64,000 nucleotides of DNA from AG1 sp035559775 (GCA_035559775.1 DATMAU010000038.1:1-64000); one strand, 5' to 3'; positions 46,244 to 56,397 are shown, counted from the stretch's first letter. Made by a program: numbers and translations. The notes: generated by a model not told the origin, from the sequence alone.

Positions 46244-48247
46244 TCACGACCTCCCGATCTTTCTCGCAGTTATTATGGTGTATTTATCGCTAAGTAGCTC
46301 GATATGATCCCTCCCAAGATCCCTGCTATACTCTTCAATAACCGGGAGAAGTTCTTTGATCTCCTCTTCATATAGCTCTCTATACTCGTACCTTGGCATC
46401 CCTATCCTCTCCTCATATAGCTTTCTGGCATATCTCATTACCTCTTCTGGCAGCTTATCTATCAGATCTATGTATGATTGTCCCGCGAGATCCTCTAGAT
46501 CTCTGTCCTTTATGAATCCCTCGATAACCATTGCTTTGAGGAATCTAAGCATCTCAACCCTTGGTGGTTGGGGTCCTATTCTGGCCGGATATACCTTCCC
46601 CCTGATATATATCCTGCCACCCACCATTCCAGAGCCAACATAGCTCCCAACGGGCTCGGATCTGTTATTTCTATTCAAGATAATAATCACCCCTCCAGCC
46701 ATGTATTCTCCGAGATAATCATCAACCCTTCCGCCTATCACTAGGTAGGGCCTCTTCTCCCTATACTCCCTCATCTGGATCCCAACCCTATTACCCGCAT
46801 TACCTCCTACAAAGATCCTGCCGCCTTGGAGTGTTTGGGCTAGCACGTCTCTAGCATCGCCCGTGATAACAACCTTGCCACCATGCATAGTGTCCCCGCA
46901 ATCATCACCAACATTGCCGTATACGTAGAAATAGTTCGCCTCATTAAGATTCGCTAGACAATTGCCAACAACCCCATAGAGCTCTATCCTAATATTCTTT
47001 ATCCCGCGTCTTGGAAGACTTATACCTATATATCTATGCCCCATCACATTAGCTATCCTAACGATATTCTTGGTAGACGCTACCCTCGCTATCTCGCTAT
47101 CAAGGCCCTTGTAGTCGATATACTTAGCATCTATGTCAAAACCCTCTGGGGTAAAGATAGGTGGTGGGGAGAAGCTCTCAAGCTCCTCCTCGGGTCTTCC
47201 ATAGCTTATTATACCCTTCCTATAGGAGGCTATGAAGTAGTACCCAGGCTTGAGGGTCCAGACCCTAGCATTTGGGCTCAGCTCTCTCACCTCGCTCTCT
47301 TCACTGGCAGCATATATCCACTCTTGATCCTCTGCTAATATTACTGGTCTGAACTTGGATCTATCGGCTATCACGATCATATATAGATCATCGCCCGAAC
47401 TATAGCCTATAATGACCGTGAATGGACCGTCAAGCCTAGCATTTCTATATATATAATCAGTCGATGGGTCTAGTATATGGTGCTTTCTAGAAGGATTGGC
47501 GAGAATCTTCACAGCATCCTCTACATCGTAGCCCTCGCTTAAGAGCTGGTCAAAAAGCATTGCAACAACCTCGCTATCTGTACCAACAAAGCCTCCCCAT
47601 CCTCTCGAGCTTAGGAACCCAACGTTAGCTCCAAAAGAGCTTAGGTCGCCATTATGCACTATAGCTATATCGAATGTTGCGAATGGATGAGACCAGTAGG
47701 GATAATGCCCAGGCGAGTTGGTAGGCTGCCTCGTATGGGCTAGCCACATATCACCCTCAATATTATGGATACCATATAGTTTTGCTATATCCTCTGGATA
47801 ACCCACTCCTTTGTATACATCAACAGATCTTCCGGCACTATACACCTTACCAACCCCCTTGATCCATAAGAGCGTGTTAAGCTTCATAACAGCTTTCTTA
47901 AGAATAGTGGTGTTGTTAGCATCAACATTAAGCCTGTATGAGCATATATTGTTACTACATACCTCGACGCTGTGTGATACTATCCTTACACCATAGGCTG
48001 TGAGTTCTCTGAACACCTCTGCCAACACATCTGGATCTTTTTCAAGGAACATTTTAACACAATATCCATGCCTATCGCTAACGCCACCCTTCTCTAGATT
48101 GAATACAGCAAAACCTGCCCCCTTATCACTCCCCCTATATCTTACCCTCTCTATAGCTCTAACCACCTCTTCGCCTCTTACCCTCTGCGAGCCCTTCTTT
48201 CTAAGGATACCGAGTATACCACAGCCAGAAGGCTCATACCCCATCAT
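46244..48247 (-). CDS. Glutamate synthase: glutaminase plus GXGXG domains
   Basis: The 667-residue protein joins a class II glutamine amidotransferase domain (Cys9 nucleophile after processing; CGILGIL, RYRGSDKGAGF, GTDSEVVAML blocks, residues about 9-370) with a C-terminal GXGXG beta-helix (about 380-580, with repeats such as GGKVVITGDA and GGRIFVGGNAGNR). It releases ammonia from glutamine for the FMN subunit encoded just upstream. The two genes overlap by 4 bp (ATGA). Two to three separate genes for these domains are usual in archaea, so this fusion is a mild variant. Confidence 0.88.
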   Translation of the reverse strand: MMGYEPSGCGILGILRKKGSQRVRGEEVVRAIERVRYRGSDKGAGFAVFNLEKGGVSDRHGYCVKMFLEKDPDVLAEVFRELTAYGVRIVSHSVEVCSNNICSYRLNVDANNTTILKKAVMKLNTLLWIKGVGKVYSAGRSVDVYKGVGYPEDIAKLYGIHNIEGDMWLAHTRQPTNSPGHYPYWSHPFATFDIAIVHNGDLSSFGANVGFLSSRGWGGFVGTDSEVVAMLFDQLLSEGYDVEDAVKILANPSRKHHILDPSTDYIYRNARLDGPFTVIIGYSSGDDLYMIVIADRSKFRPVILAEDQEWIYAASEESEVRELSPNARVWTLKPGYYFIASYRKGIISYGRPEEELESFSPPPIFTPEGFDIDAKYIDYKGLDSEIARVASTKNIVRIANVMGHRYIGISLPRRGIKNIRIELYGVVGNCLANLNEANYFYVYGNVGDDCGDTMHGGKVVITGDARDVLAQTLQGGRIFVGGNAGNRVGIQMREYREKRPYLVIGGRVDDYLGEYMAGGVIIILNRNNRSEPVGSYVGSGMVGGRIYIRGKVYPARIGPQPPRVEMLRFLKAMVIEGFIKDRDLEDLAGQSYIDLIDKLPEEVMRYARKLYEERIGMPRYEYRELYEEEIKELLPVIEEYSRDLGRDHIELLSDKYTIITARKIGRS

Positions 48248-50391
48248 AGCGAACCAGCCTGCTTAACCCTTATCCTTAGCGCTATGGGATCCTGTAACCC
48301 AACCGCCCTTAGAAGTTCCCTATTACCTGTCAGTGTTGACTGAAGGCTATAGACGCCTGAGGCTCCCGCTAGGAGGGATATTTCTTTCTTAATACCTGCT
48401 AATAGGTTGAATGCTTTTCTCTTAAGGTTCTCTCTATTCCCACTCCCAATAGCTATTTCAAGGATCTTGCTTGGAATTATAACACTATCTGCTCCAAGCA
48501 TGATAAGCTTAACTATATCGCCAGGATCCCTGATCCTTGACGATTTTGCCAGTATATCATATCTATATCTAATCCCAGCGCTCTTCAATATCGTGTCGAG
48601 CTCTGAAACAACCAGCTCTAGATCCTGATCCCCTAGATCCTCGTCAACAACATACCCAAGGATCCCCTTTATCTCAACGATCCTCCGCAGAATCCTGGTT
48701 GATGTTGGTATTCTTAGATATTTACCGATCCTTGGAAGATCATCCCACCCAACGATCCCACTCCAATCCCTGCTTATAGATATCTCCTCAAACCCCTCAT
48801 CAGCCTTATCGGTGAAAAGCCCTGTTCCAAGGGCTAGTGATGCCCACTCAATAGCCCTTCTAATCTCCCCCTCAGAATCAGTTATATCGAAGATCACCGG
48901 TGCAGATATATATAGCTTTCCCCCAGCTAGGTAGAAACCGGTTTCGATATCCTCCCTATAGGGGTCTATAGAGGGTCTTGTCACCTGTGCCCCATCTATC
49001 CTTAGCCAGTCAGCTATCCTGTAAGGCTTCTCAACATCTGGAGGCCCTGTGCTCCCCATACCTATTATAACAGGATCGCCTTTTGCCACGAGCTCGCCTA
49101 GGTAGGAGAGCCTCCTCCTACTCCACAGATCACCAACACGGTACCCAGGATCTGTTGCAAAGCCCCCTATACCCAGTATCTCTAATATACTTTTGGGAAG
49201 ACCTTCGCCAACTAGCAGATCCCTTCTTCCCCTAAGCTCCCTAACGCTTTTGAGACCCAGCGAGTCTAGAATATTTGCTAGCTCTAGTGTAAAGCCTTTT
49301 ATAAAGTTAACAAGACCCCTATACCCAAACTCTATATCAAGCATCCTTGTCCCATCTATTTTGTTTGTAAGCGCTGCCGGGCAGTTCCCAACATGGCATT
49401 TATGTATCATTATACATCCCATTGCTATCAGGGCACCTGTACCTATGCTGACGACATCAGCACCGAGGGCTATTAGTTTTGCAGCATCTGTGGCATTGGA
49501 TACCCTGCCTCCGGCTATTATTACAAATCTATCCCTAAGCTCGTTCCTCTCGAGTATAGCGTTTGCCGATGCTACAGCAAGCTCTATAGGTATCCCCACA
49601 TTATCCCTAACCATCAGTGGTGTTGCACCCGTGCCAGCCCCATGCCCATCTATTATCACACCATCAGCCCCCATCCTAGCTATCCCGGAAACTATGTATG
49701 GCGTATAGTTTGTCGCAGCAACTTTTACATAGACAGGCTTCCCAGTAGCTTCTCTGAGAGCCTCGATCCTCTGACCAAGATCTTCTATCGAGTATATATC
49801 ATGATGAGGAGCTGGCGATATCGCATCAGAACCTATAGGTATCCTCCTCGTCAGCGATATAGGCTCCGTCACCTTTGAACCCGGGAGATGCCCCCCTATA
49901 CCTGGCTTTGCCCCCTGGCCTATCTTTATAACCACGCCCAGCCCCTTCATAAGGACTGATATATCGACACCAAACCGGGCTGATGCCCACTGGATAAAGA
50001 TCCTCTTGTGCTTAGCAACCTCAGGATGCAATCCCCCCTCCCCTGTACCTGCGAGCACCTCTGTCGCGTCAGCGGCCATAGCTATCGCGATATTTGGATT
50101 ACCACTTAGCGCACCATATGACATATCGCCTAGGTATATGGGTGATGCCATATATATTCCCGAGATCTCTGTTGATGTATCGGCTACAGGGTTCTCGACA
50201 GGAAATAATCCAGCGTCTTCGAACCTAAATCTAACACGATCAAGTATTCTCATACTATCCTTTCTGCTAACGAACACCTTATAGGGCTTTCCAGTCGCAG
50301 CGAGCCTTCTTATATGATCTATTCTCTCAATATCCCAGAATTCGTCTCCCAACTGTCTTGGCACTGCCAAATATGATCTGACAATCGTCAT
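48244..50391 (-). CDS. Glutamate synthase FMN/3Fe-4S synthase subunit
   Basis: The protein makes glutamate from 2-oxoglutarate and ammonia. The FMN barrel is marked by KIGQGAKPG, GADGVIIDGHGAGTGATP and GGRVSNATDAAKLIALGAD. The 3Fe-4S ligands are in CIMIHKCHVGNCPAA. The usual synthase core ends near residue 430; a further region of about 280 residues follows and is uncommon, with ALG-like and LIMLGADSVIIP stretches suggesting a degenerate second barrel. I start at the ATG at 50391; a GTG at 50400 is possible. Its TATA box (GTATATAAGC on the minus strand, about 50422-50432) predicts a leaderless or very short-leader message. Confidence 0.88.
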   Translation of the reverse strand: MTIVRSYLAVPRQLGDEFWDIERIDHIRRLAATGKPYKVFVSRKDSMRILDRVRFRFEDAGLFPVENPVADTSTEISGIYMASPIYLGDMSYGALSGNPNIAIAMAADATEVLAGTGEGGLHPEVAKHKRIFIQWASARFGVDISVLMKGLGVVIKIGQGAKPGIGGHLPGSKVTEPISLTRRIPIGSDAISPAPHHDIYSIEDLGQRIEALREATGKPVYVKVAATNYTPYIVSGIARMGADGVIIDGHGAGTGATPLMVRDNVGIPIELAVASANAILERNELRDRFVIIAGGRVSNATDAAKLIALGADVVSIGTGALIAMGCIMIHKCHVGNCPAALTNKIDGTRMLDIEFGYRGLVNFIKGFTLELANILDSLGLKSVRELRGRRDLLVGEGLPKSILEILGIGGFATDPGYRVGDLWSRRRLSYLGELVAKGDPVIIGMGSTGPPDVEKPYRIADWLRIDGAQVTRPSIDPYREDIETGFYLAGGKLYISAPVIFDITDSEGEIRRAIEWASLALGTGLFTDKADEGFEEISISRDWSGIVGWDDLPRIGKYLRIPTSTRILRRIVEIKGILGYVVDEDLGDQDLELVVSELDTILKSAGIRYRYDILAKSSRIRDPGDIVKLIMLGADSVIIPSKILEIAIGSGNRENLKRKAFNLLAGIKKEISLLAGASGVYSLQSTLTGNRELLRAVGLQDPIALRIRVKQAGSL

Positions 50392-50421
50392 ACTACACAC
50401 TTAAATAAATCCGTCTTTTCT

Positions 50422-50435
50422 AGCTTATATACTTT
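50422..50435 (-). promoter_or_regulatory. TATA box of the glutamate synthase operon
   Basis: On the minus strand the stretch reads AAAGTATATAAGC, a strong archaeal TATA box about 30-40 bp before the ATG at 50391. The leader is predicted to be a few bases at most. Confidence 0.5.
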
Positions 50436-50691
50436 TCTTTAGTTAATAGTTAAACTAAACCTATACATGTAAAAAAAGATTTTATACCCCATCATTGCTA
50501 CCCACGCCCTAGGAGTAAAATAAATAAATATAATTTATACCCACATAACTAAACACAGGGCTAGGCTTTATTGTTGTCAACAACGAAGATCAGGATCAGA
50601 GACTGCTTTTATTATAATGTAATAAATATAATAAGCAGAAGAGCTTTGGACTATATAGTCTTTTATATCTTAAACATTCGAAACCCCGACA

Positions 50692-51972
50692 CTATCTTAT
50701 CCTCATATATCTGGCTTCACCGCCTAGGTAATGCTCTATCCGCAGTATCTCATTATACTTGGACGTTCTCTCCCCTCTAGCCGGTGCCCCCATCTTGACT
50801 AGCTGTGTTTTAAGACCAACCGCTATATGTGATATCGAGGTATCCTCGGTATCCCCACTTCTATGGCTAGTTATAACAATAACCCCGGATCTCATGGCCT
50901 CTTGGGCGAAATCCATTGCCTCTGTGAATGTTCCCGCCTGGTTTATCTTCATTATAGCTCCCCCAACAGCCTCTGCCTCTATAGCTCTTCTCAGTCTCTC
51001 CTTGTTTGTTGAGAGCAGATCATCGCCTACCACCACGGTTTTCCCCAGCTTTTTCCTCAGATCTGAGAAGCCTTCCATGTCGTTCTCCTCGAGGGGATCT
51101 TCTATCGATAATAAGGGGTATTTCGACGACAGATCCACGATTAGGTCTATCATCTCGCCTCTTGAAAAACGCTTGTCGTCAACAAAATAGAAACCATCTC
51201 TATAGATCTGTGATGCTGCTATGTCGAGCGCGAGATATATATCACCCCCACAGCTATACCCGCTCCTCGAGATGGCTTTCTCAAGCATGTCGAGAGCCTC
51301 ATAGATACTTTTCATCGGGGGTGCGAAACCGCCTTCATCGCCAACATTTATACTGCTCTTCCCATACTTCTCCTTCAAAAAATCCTTAAGTGTTTTGTAA
51401 ACCTCAACACCAGCCCTCAAAGCCTCCGAGAAGCTATCAAACCCTGTAGGGACTATTAGGAATTCCTGAAAAGATAGCTCATTACCAGCATGGGCACCAC
51501 CGTTTATCAGGTTCATCATAGGTACAGGGATCTCTCTAGCCGATAGCCCGCCTATATAAGCATATAAGGGCATGCCAGCAGTGTCAGCAGCTGCCTTGAG
51601 GTTAGCAAGGCTTACAGCTGTTGTTGCATTACCACCCAGCCTTGATTTATTCGGTGTTCCATCGATCTGTATTAGCTTTTGATCTATATCTCTTTGCATC
51701 CTAGAGTCAAGCCCTACTAGTGCTGGCGCCACATATCTCTTAATATTGTCTACAGCCCTTAGCACAGATCTACCCTTATAGATCTTTGGATCCTCATCCC
51801 TCAGCTCATAAGCTTCGAAAGAACTCTTGGAGGCCCCTGAGGGTGATATAGCCCTACCAATACCCCTCCTAGTCTTAACAATAGCCTCTACCGTAGGATC
51901 CCCTCTGGAGTCGAGAACCTGGATAGCATCTACATATTCAATTACATAGATATTCTCCAAATAACACACCAC
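50692..51972 (-). CDS. eno: Enolase
   Basis: The 426-residue enzyme interconverts 2-phosphoglycerate and phosphoenolpyruvate in glycolysis and gluconeogenesis. Signatures are VLDSRGDPTVEA near the N terminus, GGAHAGNELSFQEF, the metal ligands in LALDIAASQ, IEDPLEEND and VVGDDLL, and SHRSGDTED near the C terminus. The start codon is uncertain: GTG at 51972 is annotated, while a TTG at 51960 has GGTGGTG five bases upstream. A TATA box (GGTATAAAAG) is at 51991-52000, right beside repeat A. Confidence 0.96.
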   Translation of the reverse strand: MVCYLENIYVIEYVDAIQVLDSRGDPTVEAIVKTRRGIGRAISPSGASKSSFEAYELRDEDPKIYKGRSVLRAVDNIKRYVAPALVGLDSRMQRDIDQKLIQIDGTPNKSRLGGNATTAVSLANLKAAADTAGMPLYAYIGGLSAREIPVPMMNLINGGAHAGNELSFQEFLIVPTGFDSFSEALRAGVEVYKTLKDFLKEKYGKSSINVGDEGGFAPPMKSIYEALDMLEKAISRSGYSCGGDIYLALDIAASQIYRDGFYFVDDKRFSRGEMIDLIVDLSSKYPLLSIEDPLEENDMEGFSDLRKKLGKTVVVGDDLLSTNKERLRRAIEAEAVGGAIMKINQAGTFTEAMDFAQEAMRSGVIVITSHRSGDTEDTSISHIAVGLKTQLVKMGAPARGERTSKYNEILRIEHYLGGEARYMRIR

Positions 51973-52001
51973 CAGGATTATTCGTGACGGCTTTTATACC
52001 G

Positions 52002-52225
52002 TTTGTCCCTGGATGTTCGTTCCAATCATTTTATCTTTATTCATGGTCTTATCCAGGGGGCTTCCACCTCTACCCGCGGGGTTAGAGATCCTGTGGGTTC
52101 ATGGGCGGCTGTCGGGCCAAACGGCATGTGGCTCCTATCGCCACCCGGGCTTGTGTGGGGAGAGCATCGGGAACCCCTTTCAAGCTTATAGATACCTCCT
52201 ACGAGCATCAAGAGGAAAACAGCCC
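52002..52225 (+). repeat. Inverted repeat A (structured 220-bp element)
   Basis: The segment is about 90% identical to the reverse complement of 59196-59417. Its centre is GC-rich in an AT-rich setting and can fold: GGGGCTTCC pairs with GGAACCCC at the ends of the core (one bulged C), CTCTACCC pairs with GGG(T)TAGAG as a hairpin, and CCAC pairs with GTGG further on. Both an RNA gene and a transposon-derived piece are possible. A frame of about 60 codons is open on the minus strand but codon changes between copies are not silent, so a protein is unlikely. Confidence 0.8.
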
Positions 52226-52771
52226 CCACTGTCTAGGTTCTAGAAGATGAACAAGCAAACTGTTCAAGATTTATAAATGTTAGTCTATCTAGTAACAGAA
52301 GATCTTCACGAACTTATAGGAGCATTTCTCTTCCAACTATTTTGGGAATCGCTATAATCTTTGGAGACATTATGTTTATCATCGTTATATATACGAAGAG
52401 AGCTGATTCCTCGCCGATGCAGAGAAATATTTATAGATCTTATTGATATGATTTTTAGCGATGAATCGATCTTCATGTTGGCACTAGATCGCGATAAAAA
52501 CAATGCCCCAAGTCATCGGGAGAATAGTCTCTCAAGATAGGGGTCGCCTAGACAGGCAAGGCAGAGACAAGGGCTTTGATAAGAGAGACTATGAGATAAG
52601 ATACGCTGGAAACAACTATATCAAAGGGTACTAACTCTACTATAAGGACTGAACACTTGTGAGGTGATCTTTATATTAGGTGGCAGTAGGGCTAGGTGGT
52701 ATATGCTATGTGTATTGATCTTATGTGAAAGAATATTAGGCTTCAGATCATACTCTCTATAGGGATGGGCT
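52226..52771. other. Gap between repeat A and Hsp20 gene
   Basis: No gene is recognised. TATA-like stretches occur near 52428-52436 and 52670-52678; the latter could serve the Hsp20 gene at 52772. Confidence 0.4.
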
Positions 52772-53326
52772 ATGAGAAGGAGAAAATCTATATTTGACAT
52801 ATTTGATGAGTTGATTAGGGAGATAGATAGAGAGATCTATGAAGAGTTCATGGATCTCCAGAGAAGATTCATGTCAGAAATAAGAGAGCTCTCAGAAGAT
52901 GTGGAGAGACAGGGCCTACCAAAACGATTCGTCTATGGGTTTAGGATAACCATAGGTCCAGACGGTGTTCCAAGGGTTGAGAGGTTTGGAAACGTGAGAA
53001 GACAGCCCGTGAGAGAGGGTGCACCGATTAAGGAGATAGGCTACTCCGAAGAGGTGGAACCACTTGTCGATATATACGAGGATGCAGACATGATAACAGT
53101 TGTCGCCGAAATGCCCGGGGTTGAGAAGGACAGGATAAAAGTGAGGGCTGTTGATAGGAAGCTCGTTATAGAGGCTAGGAATGGTAAAAAATACTATAAA
53201 GAGGTGGAACTACCAGCAGAAGTTGACATGGACAGTGCCAAGGCTAGCTATAAGAACGGTGTTCTCGAGGTTAAGCTTAAAAAACTGAAGAAGGAGGAGA
53301 AGGGTAAAGAGATACATATAGAATAG
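52772..53326 (+). CDS. Small heat-shock protein, Hsp20/alpha-crystallin
   Basis: The 184-residue chaperone has a helical N-terminal arm (about 1-60) and an alpha-crystallin domain (about 93-180) with the family pattern PLVDIYED, VVAEMPGVEKDRIKV and AKASYKNGVLEVKLKK. It holds unfolding proteins in the cytosol without ATP. The N-terminal arm is longer and more charged than in many archaeal Hsp20s. The ATG is preceded by GGGATGGG. Downstream it converges on the phosphatase gene across 169 bp. Confidence 0.93.
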   Translation: MRRRKSIFDIFDELIREIDREIYEEFMDLQRRFMSEIRELSEDVERQGLPKRFVYGFRITIGPDGVPRVERFGNVRRQPVREGAPIKEIGYSEEVEPLVDIYEDADMITVVAEMPGVEKDRIKVRAVDRKLVIEARNGKKYYKEVELPAEVDMDSAKASYKNGVLEVKLKKLKKEEKGKEIHIE

Positions 53327-53495
53327 CTACTGCTGGTGAACCGTTACTCGATAGTGTTTCCTAACCATCAGATCCTTTCTTCTCACGGAAGTGTCGAAAG
53401 TACTGATGAGAATCCATAATCGTTAGATACTAAGAACAGATCAGCATACAGATAGAATCTACTGCCAGAAAAACCGTAGGATCTGCTTATCGATG

Positions 53496-54416
53496 TTATA
53501 CTAGAACCAGGTGTTCTTTCGAGAAACCGTTAAAGCTTTCGAGATCTAGTTTATATGCTGCTGCGTATGCATTATAATATGGTGCTCCTTTTCTGGAGAA
53601 TATTGTTAGAACCTGTGCCCTGTGGTTAAGTTTATATCCTTCCCACACTGCTTCGTGTCCTCTCACTATTATTTTCACGCCTGTTTTCTTGATGAACTCT
53701 CTTGTTATTGCCTCACCCCAGAGGAACCCTGCACCCCTTGGCGATGGCATATAGTCTATATCAGAATCCTCTGCAGGATCGTTCCACAAGATCTCTTCTA
53801 GAATTTTCTCACTATTATCAGCGTCTAGAATGCATCTAAAATCTGAACAGCTTGTGGTTGATAGAACCGGTATCCCTCCGTGGAGGAACACTACTGTATC
53901 TCTATATATCGCAGCATATGGAAGTAGATCGAATACTCGTCTAGAAACCCTATATATCTCCTCACCCTCACCACCATATATAGCCCTAAGGATCTCTGGA
54001 TAATCATGAGGATATACGGGAAGAAAATCAGGGGGCTCGTGATTACCTCTAAGAGTTATCACATCCCCCCTATACCTTTCTTTGAGCAGTGCTATGAATA
54101 GCATCGTTTCAAGCTGCTTGCTTCCCCTATCCACGTAGTCTCCAAGGAATATTAGGAGCCCGTTGTTCTTGAGGATCTTCTCTATGTTAACATAACTAAG
54201 CAGCTGGATCAAAGTGTCCAGGTCACCATGTATGTCGCCTATAACAACCGCTTCACGGTGTTTCCGGGGCTCTATCTCAACCAATCCTCTAGGCTTGCTT
54301 CTTGCCACATACTCTTCCTTCAACAAATCTCTAAAGCTCATCAGCACGGAAATAACGTCTCCGGGCTTTCTTACAAGATCTATTACCTCTTTTTCCAGGC
54401 TCTGCAGCATCTCCAC
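53496..54416 (-). CDS. PPP-family serine/threonine protein phosphatase
   Basis: The 306-residue enzyme has the three PPP metal-site motifs in order: GDIHG (60-64), GDYVDRG (92-98) and RGNHE (123-127), then IIVRGHEAVWEGYK with the C-terminal histidine. These match eukaryote-like PP1/PP2A phosphatases found in crenarchaea. It should remove phosphate from serine/threonine of cytosolic proteins. It stands as a single gene, start ATG. Confidence 0.94.
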   Translation of the reverse strand: MEMLQSLEKEVIDLVRKPGDVISVLMSFRDLLKEEYVARSKPRGLVEIEPRKHREAVVIGDIHGDLDTLIQLLSYVNIEKILKNNGLLIFLGDYVDRGSKQLETMLFIALLKERYRGDVITLRGNHEPPDFLPVYPHDYPEILRAIYGGEGEEIYRVSRRVFDLLPYAAIYRDTVVFLHGGIPVLSTTSCSDFRCILDADNSEKILEEILWNDPAEDSDIDYMPSPRGAGFLWGEAITREFIKKTGVKIIVRGHEAVWEGYKLNHRAQVLTIFSRKGAPYYNAYAAAYKLDLESFNGFSKEHLVLV

Positions 54417-55169
54417 ACCGTATTATTGAGTATCCCGAAGGTATATTTGCTTAGGGTACGGTGCTCAAGCTCCACGAAACTTAATCATACACGGTACCAG
54501 CCCACCGCCCCATCTACTTATTCAGGATACATAGAATACCGCTTCCTCAACCGTTCAGAGTAATCTGATCCGCGATCCTTTCACTTAACTCTCTAGTTTA
54601 TCACCTTGTTTATCACCTTAGGAGAAAGCGATGATACTTATTTATAACCTCATATTATAGCTAAACCCTTATAGTATAATTCCTGGATATTCGTTAGCAT
54701 TATTTCCCAGGGATACAAAACTAGCCCTAGGATCTCTTTTTCCCCTGTAGGTTAATGGTCTGCTGCGAGTCGACCGCACGGAATTCCCGTCTACTAGGAG
54801 ATCGACCTCCGAATTGTTTATAGAACTACTCTCATTACTATCCAGAATCAATATTAGGAACAATACATCAAAAACCAGATCTCAGTAAATTTTCTCTAGA
54901 GCTTCGACGAAGAGGTAATCTTTGCCTAAGATTATAACGGGTATAACAGGCTTTTTATTTCCGAAAGTTTATAACACAACCTCTAAGGAGTAGCCATCTA
55001 AACATATCAGAGATGTGATCAGCATCATTTAAAGATACCGATCCTCGGAATGGAGAGGCGAGGTTTAGATAGAAATGCTCAGACCTCACACGGCTCTTCA
55101 CAGGTCAGAACCGAAGTCGCTCATCACCATAACATTATTATCCTGCCAGAATAAATTTAGAAACTAGAC
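54417..55169. other. Gap with no supported gene
   Basis: A 64-codon minus-strand frame (54669-54863) is open but unrecognised and lacks a ribosome site; it may be a decayed fragment. TATA-like CTTTTTATTTCC near 54950 is not close to a gene start. Nothing else is supported. Confidence 0.4.
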
Positions 55170-56048
55170 ATGATGAGAACCAGGCTCAAATGTGCTAGGT
55201 GTGGCAAGGATGCAGTGTATCTCTCAAGAGCGTCTGGAGAGCCTCTTTGCTTAAGATGCCTTGAGAAGAGTCTTGTGAAAAACGTTAGGAGGGTTCTTGG
55301 GAGGTATGCTAAGCTAGCCCCGGGTACGCCTGTCGTTGTGGTAGAGCCCCTAATTGCTAAGCCGTGGTTTTGCTCCTCGCTTAAGATTCTATTGAAGGCT
55401 ATTAGGAGTCACGGAAATAGAATAGTCATAGTGGGGTATGGGGGTAGATGTCCTACACACGATCAAGTAGATCGTGTAATACAACTAGGTAGGGAGGAGA
55501 TCTTAGAGGCTTGTAAGCTTCATAACAACCAACACGATAAAATAGCTTGCCTCTATAGAGCTGAATACCTCTCAGGAACTATAGTGGCTGAGAAGCTGGG
55601 TATAAATACGGTACTTCTTATGAGACCGAGGGATTTGTGCTCGCTAATAGGCGTAATTGGCATCATAGCAATGAGCCTATCCCTAGCCGTTGAATCACTC
55701 CCATACAGGAGAACACATACCGGGTTCCGGGTTATCGATCCTCTCTATGGGGTCAGCTCTCAAGATCTGATCGTATATGCTTTTTCCCTAAACCTCATTA
55801 AAGAGGATCTCCCATGCGACTCTACATTAGATCTCGAGAGACTCCCAGGCTATTCCGATATACAATCGATATACATGCACTCAAGCGAGATGATATATAG
55901 CTCGTCAGAAGCTGTCAGAGAGATCTTTGATAAAATGCCAGGAACCAGGTGTCCTCTATGCGGCTCACCCACCGAGGGGGAGGGTTATTGCTATATATGC
56001 TCATCTCTCCTTCCTCTTCTTAAGAAGCTCCCTGACACTGTTGGATAG
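55170..56048 (+). CDS. TtuA/Ncs6-like protein lacking the PP-loop
   Basis: The 292-residue protein has the architecture of TtuA-type tRNA 2-thiolation enzymes: an N-terminal zinc ribbon (CARCGKDA ... CLRC), the sequence VRRVLGRYAKLAPGTPVVVV that precedes the ATP site in TtuA, and a C-terminal zinc ribbon (CPLCGSPTEGEGYCYIC). But the ATP-binding PP-loop SGGKDS is replaced by EPLIAKPWFCSS, and the catalytic GHNLDDE-type block is also lost. It is probably a paralogue that no longer adenylates tRNA, perhaps a binding or regulatory partner. Its last 48 bp overlap a convergent small gene. Confidence 0.65.
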   Translation: MMRTRLKCARCGKDAVYLSRASGEPLCLRCLEKSLVKNVRRVLGRYAKLAPGTPVVVVEPLIAKPWFCSSLKILLKAIRSHGNRIVIVGYGGRCPTHDQVDRVIQLGREEILEACKLHNNQHDKIACLYRAEYLSGTIVAEKLGINTVLLMRPRDLCSLIGVIGIIAMSLSLAVESLPYRRTHTGFRVIDPLYGVSSQDLIVYAFSLNLIKEDLPCDSTLDLERLPGYSDIQSIYMHSSEMIYSSSEAVREIFDKMPGTRCPLCGSPTEGEGYCYICSSLLPLLKKLPDTVG

Positions 56049-56252
56049 GTTTATACACCCGGCGCCTTTCTCCAATATATTTTTCTTTATAAGGGAATCG
56101 ATAACCTTAAGAGGATCATTGATCCTGTATATCAGTTTGAGCTCCTTTACAGCCAGTATCTCTCCCACCGAGAGGTTCTTCTTGAAATATTCAAACACAG
56201 CACGCTCTTCAAGATCCAGGCTCTCTAATATTCTCTCCAACTCTGAAGACAC
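56001..56252 (-). CDS. Small winged-helix-like protein
   Basis: The 83-residue frame starts with GTG and is preceded by GGGGGA. The predicted helices around VFEYFKKNLSVGEILAVKELK and the VIDSLIKKNILEKGA strand-turn look like a winged-helix fold, suggesting DNA binding. It overlaps the convergent TtuA-like gene by 48 bp and is divergent from lrp. Family not recognised. Confidence 0.5.
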   Translation of the reverse strand: MSSELERILESLDLEERAVFEYFKKNLSVGEILAVKELKLIYRINDPLKVIDSLIKKNILEKGAGCINLSNSVRELLKKRKER

Positions 56253-56338
56253 AGGCGCGTCCCCCTACGCTAATATTAATGAGTTGTGGTTATTTTATAT
56301 GGGCCGGGGAACGCAACAATAAGCTGAATGATTCGAAA

Positions 56339-56397
56339 AACAATATTTAAAAGCTTATTAACAAAAATTCTTATTGATAGATAGTGGTGTGTAATAC
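56339..56397 (+). promoter_or_regulatory. Promoter of the Lrp gene
   Basis: ATATTTAAAAGCTT near 56342-56356 is a likely TATA box about 45 bp before the ATG at 56398. The flanking AT-rich sequence could also hold an autoregulatory Lrp site, but no clear palindrome was identified. Confidence 0.45.

Noticed and set aside
54669..54863. 64-codon minus-strand frame
   Set aside because: Not recognised and lacks a ribosome site; may be decayed but cannot be supported.
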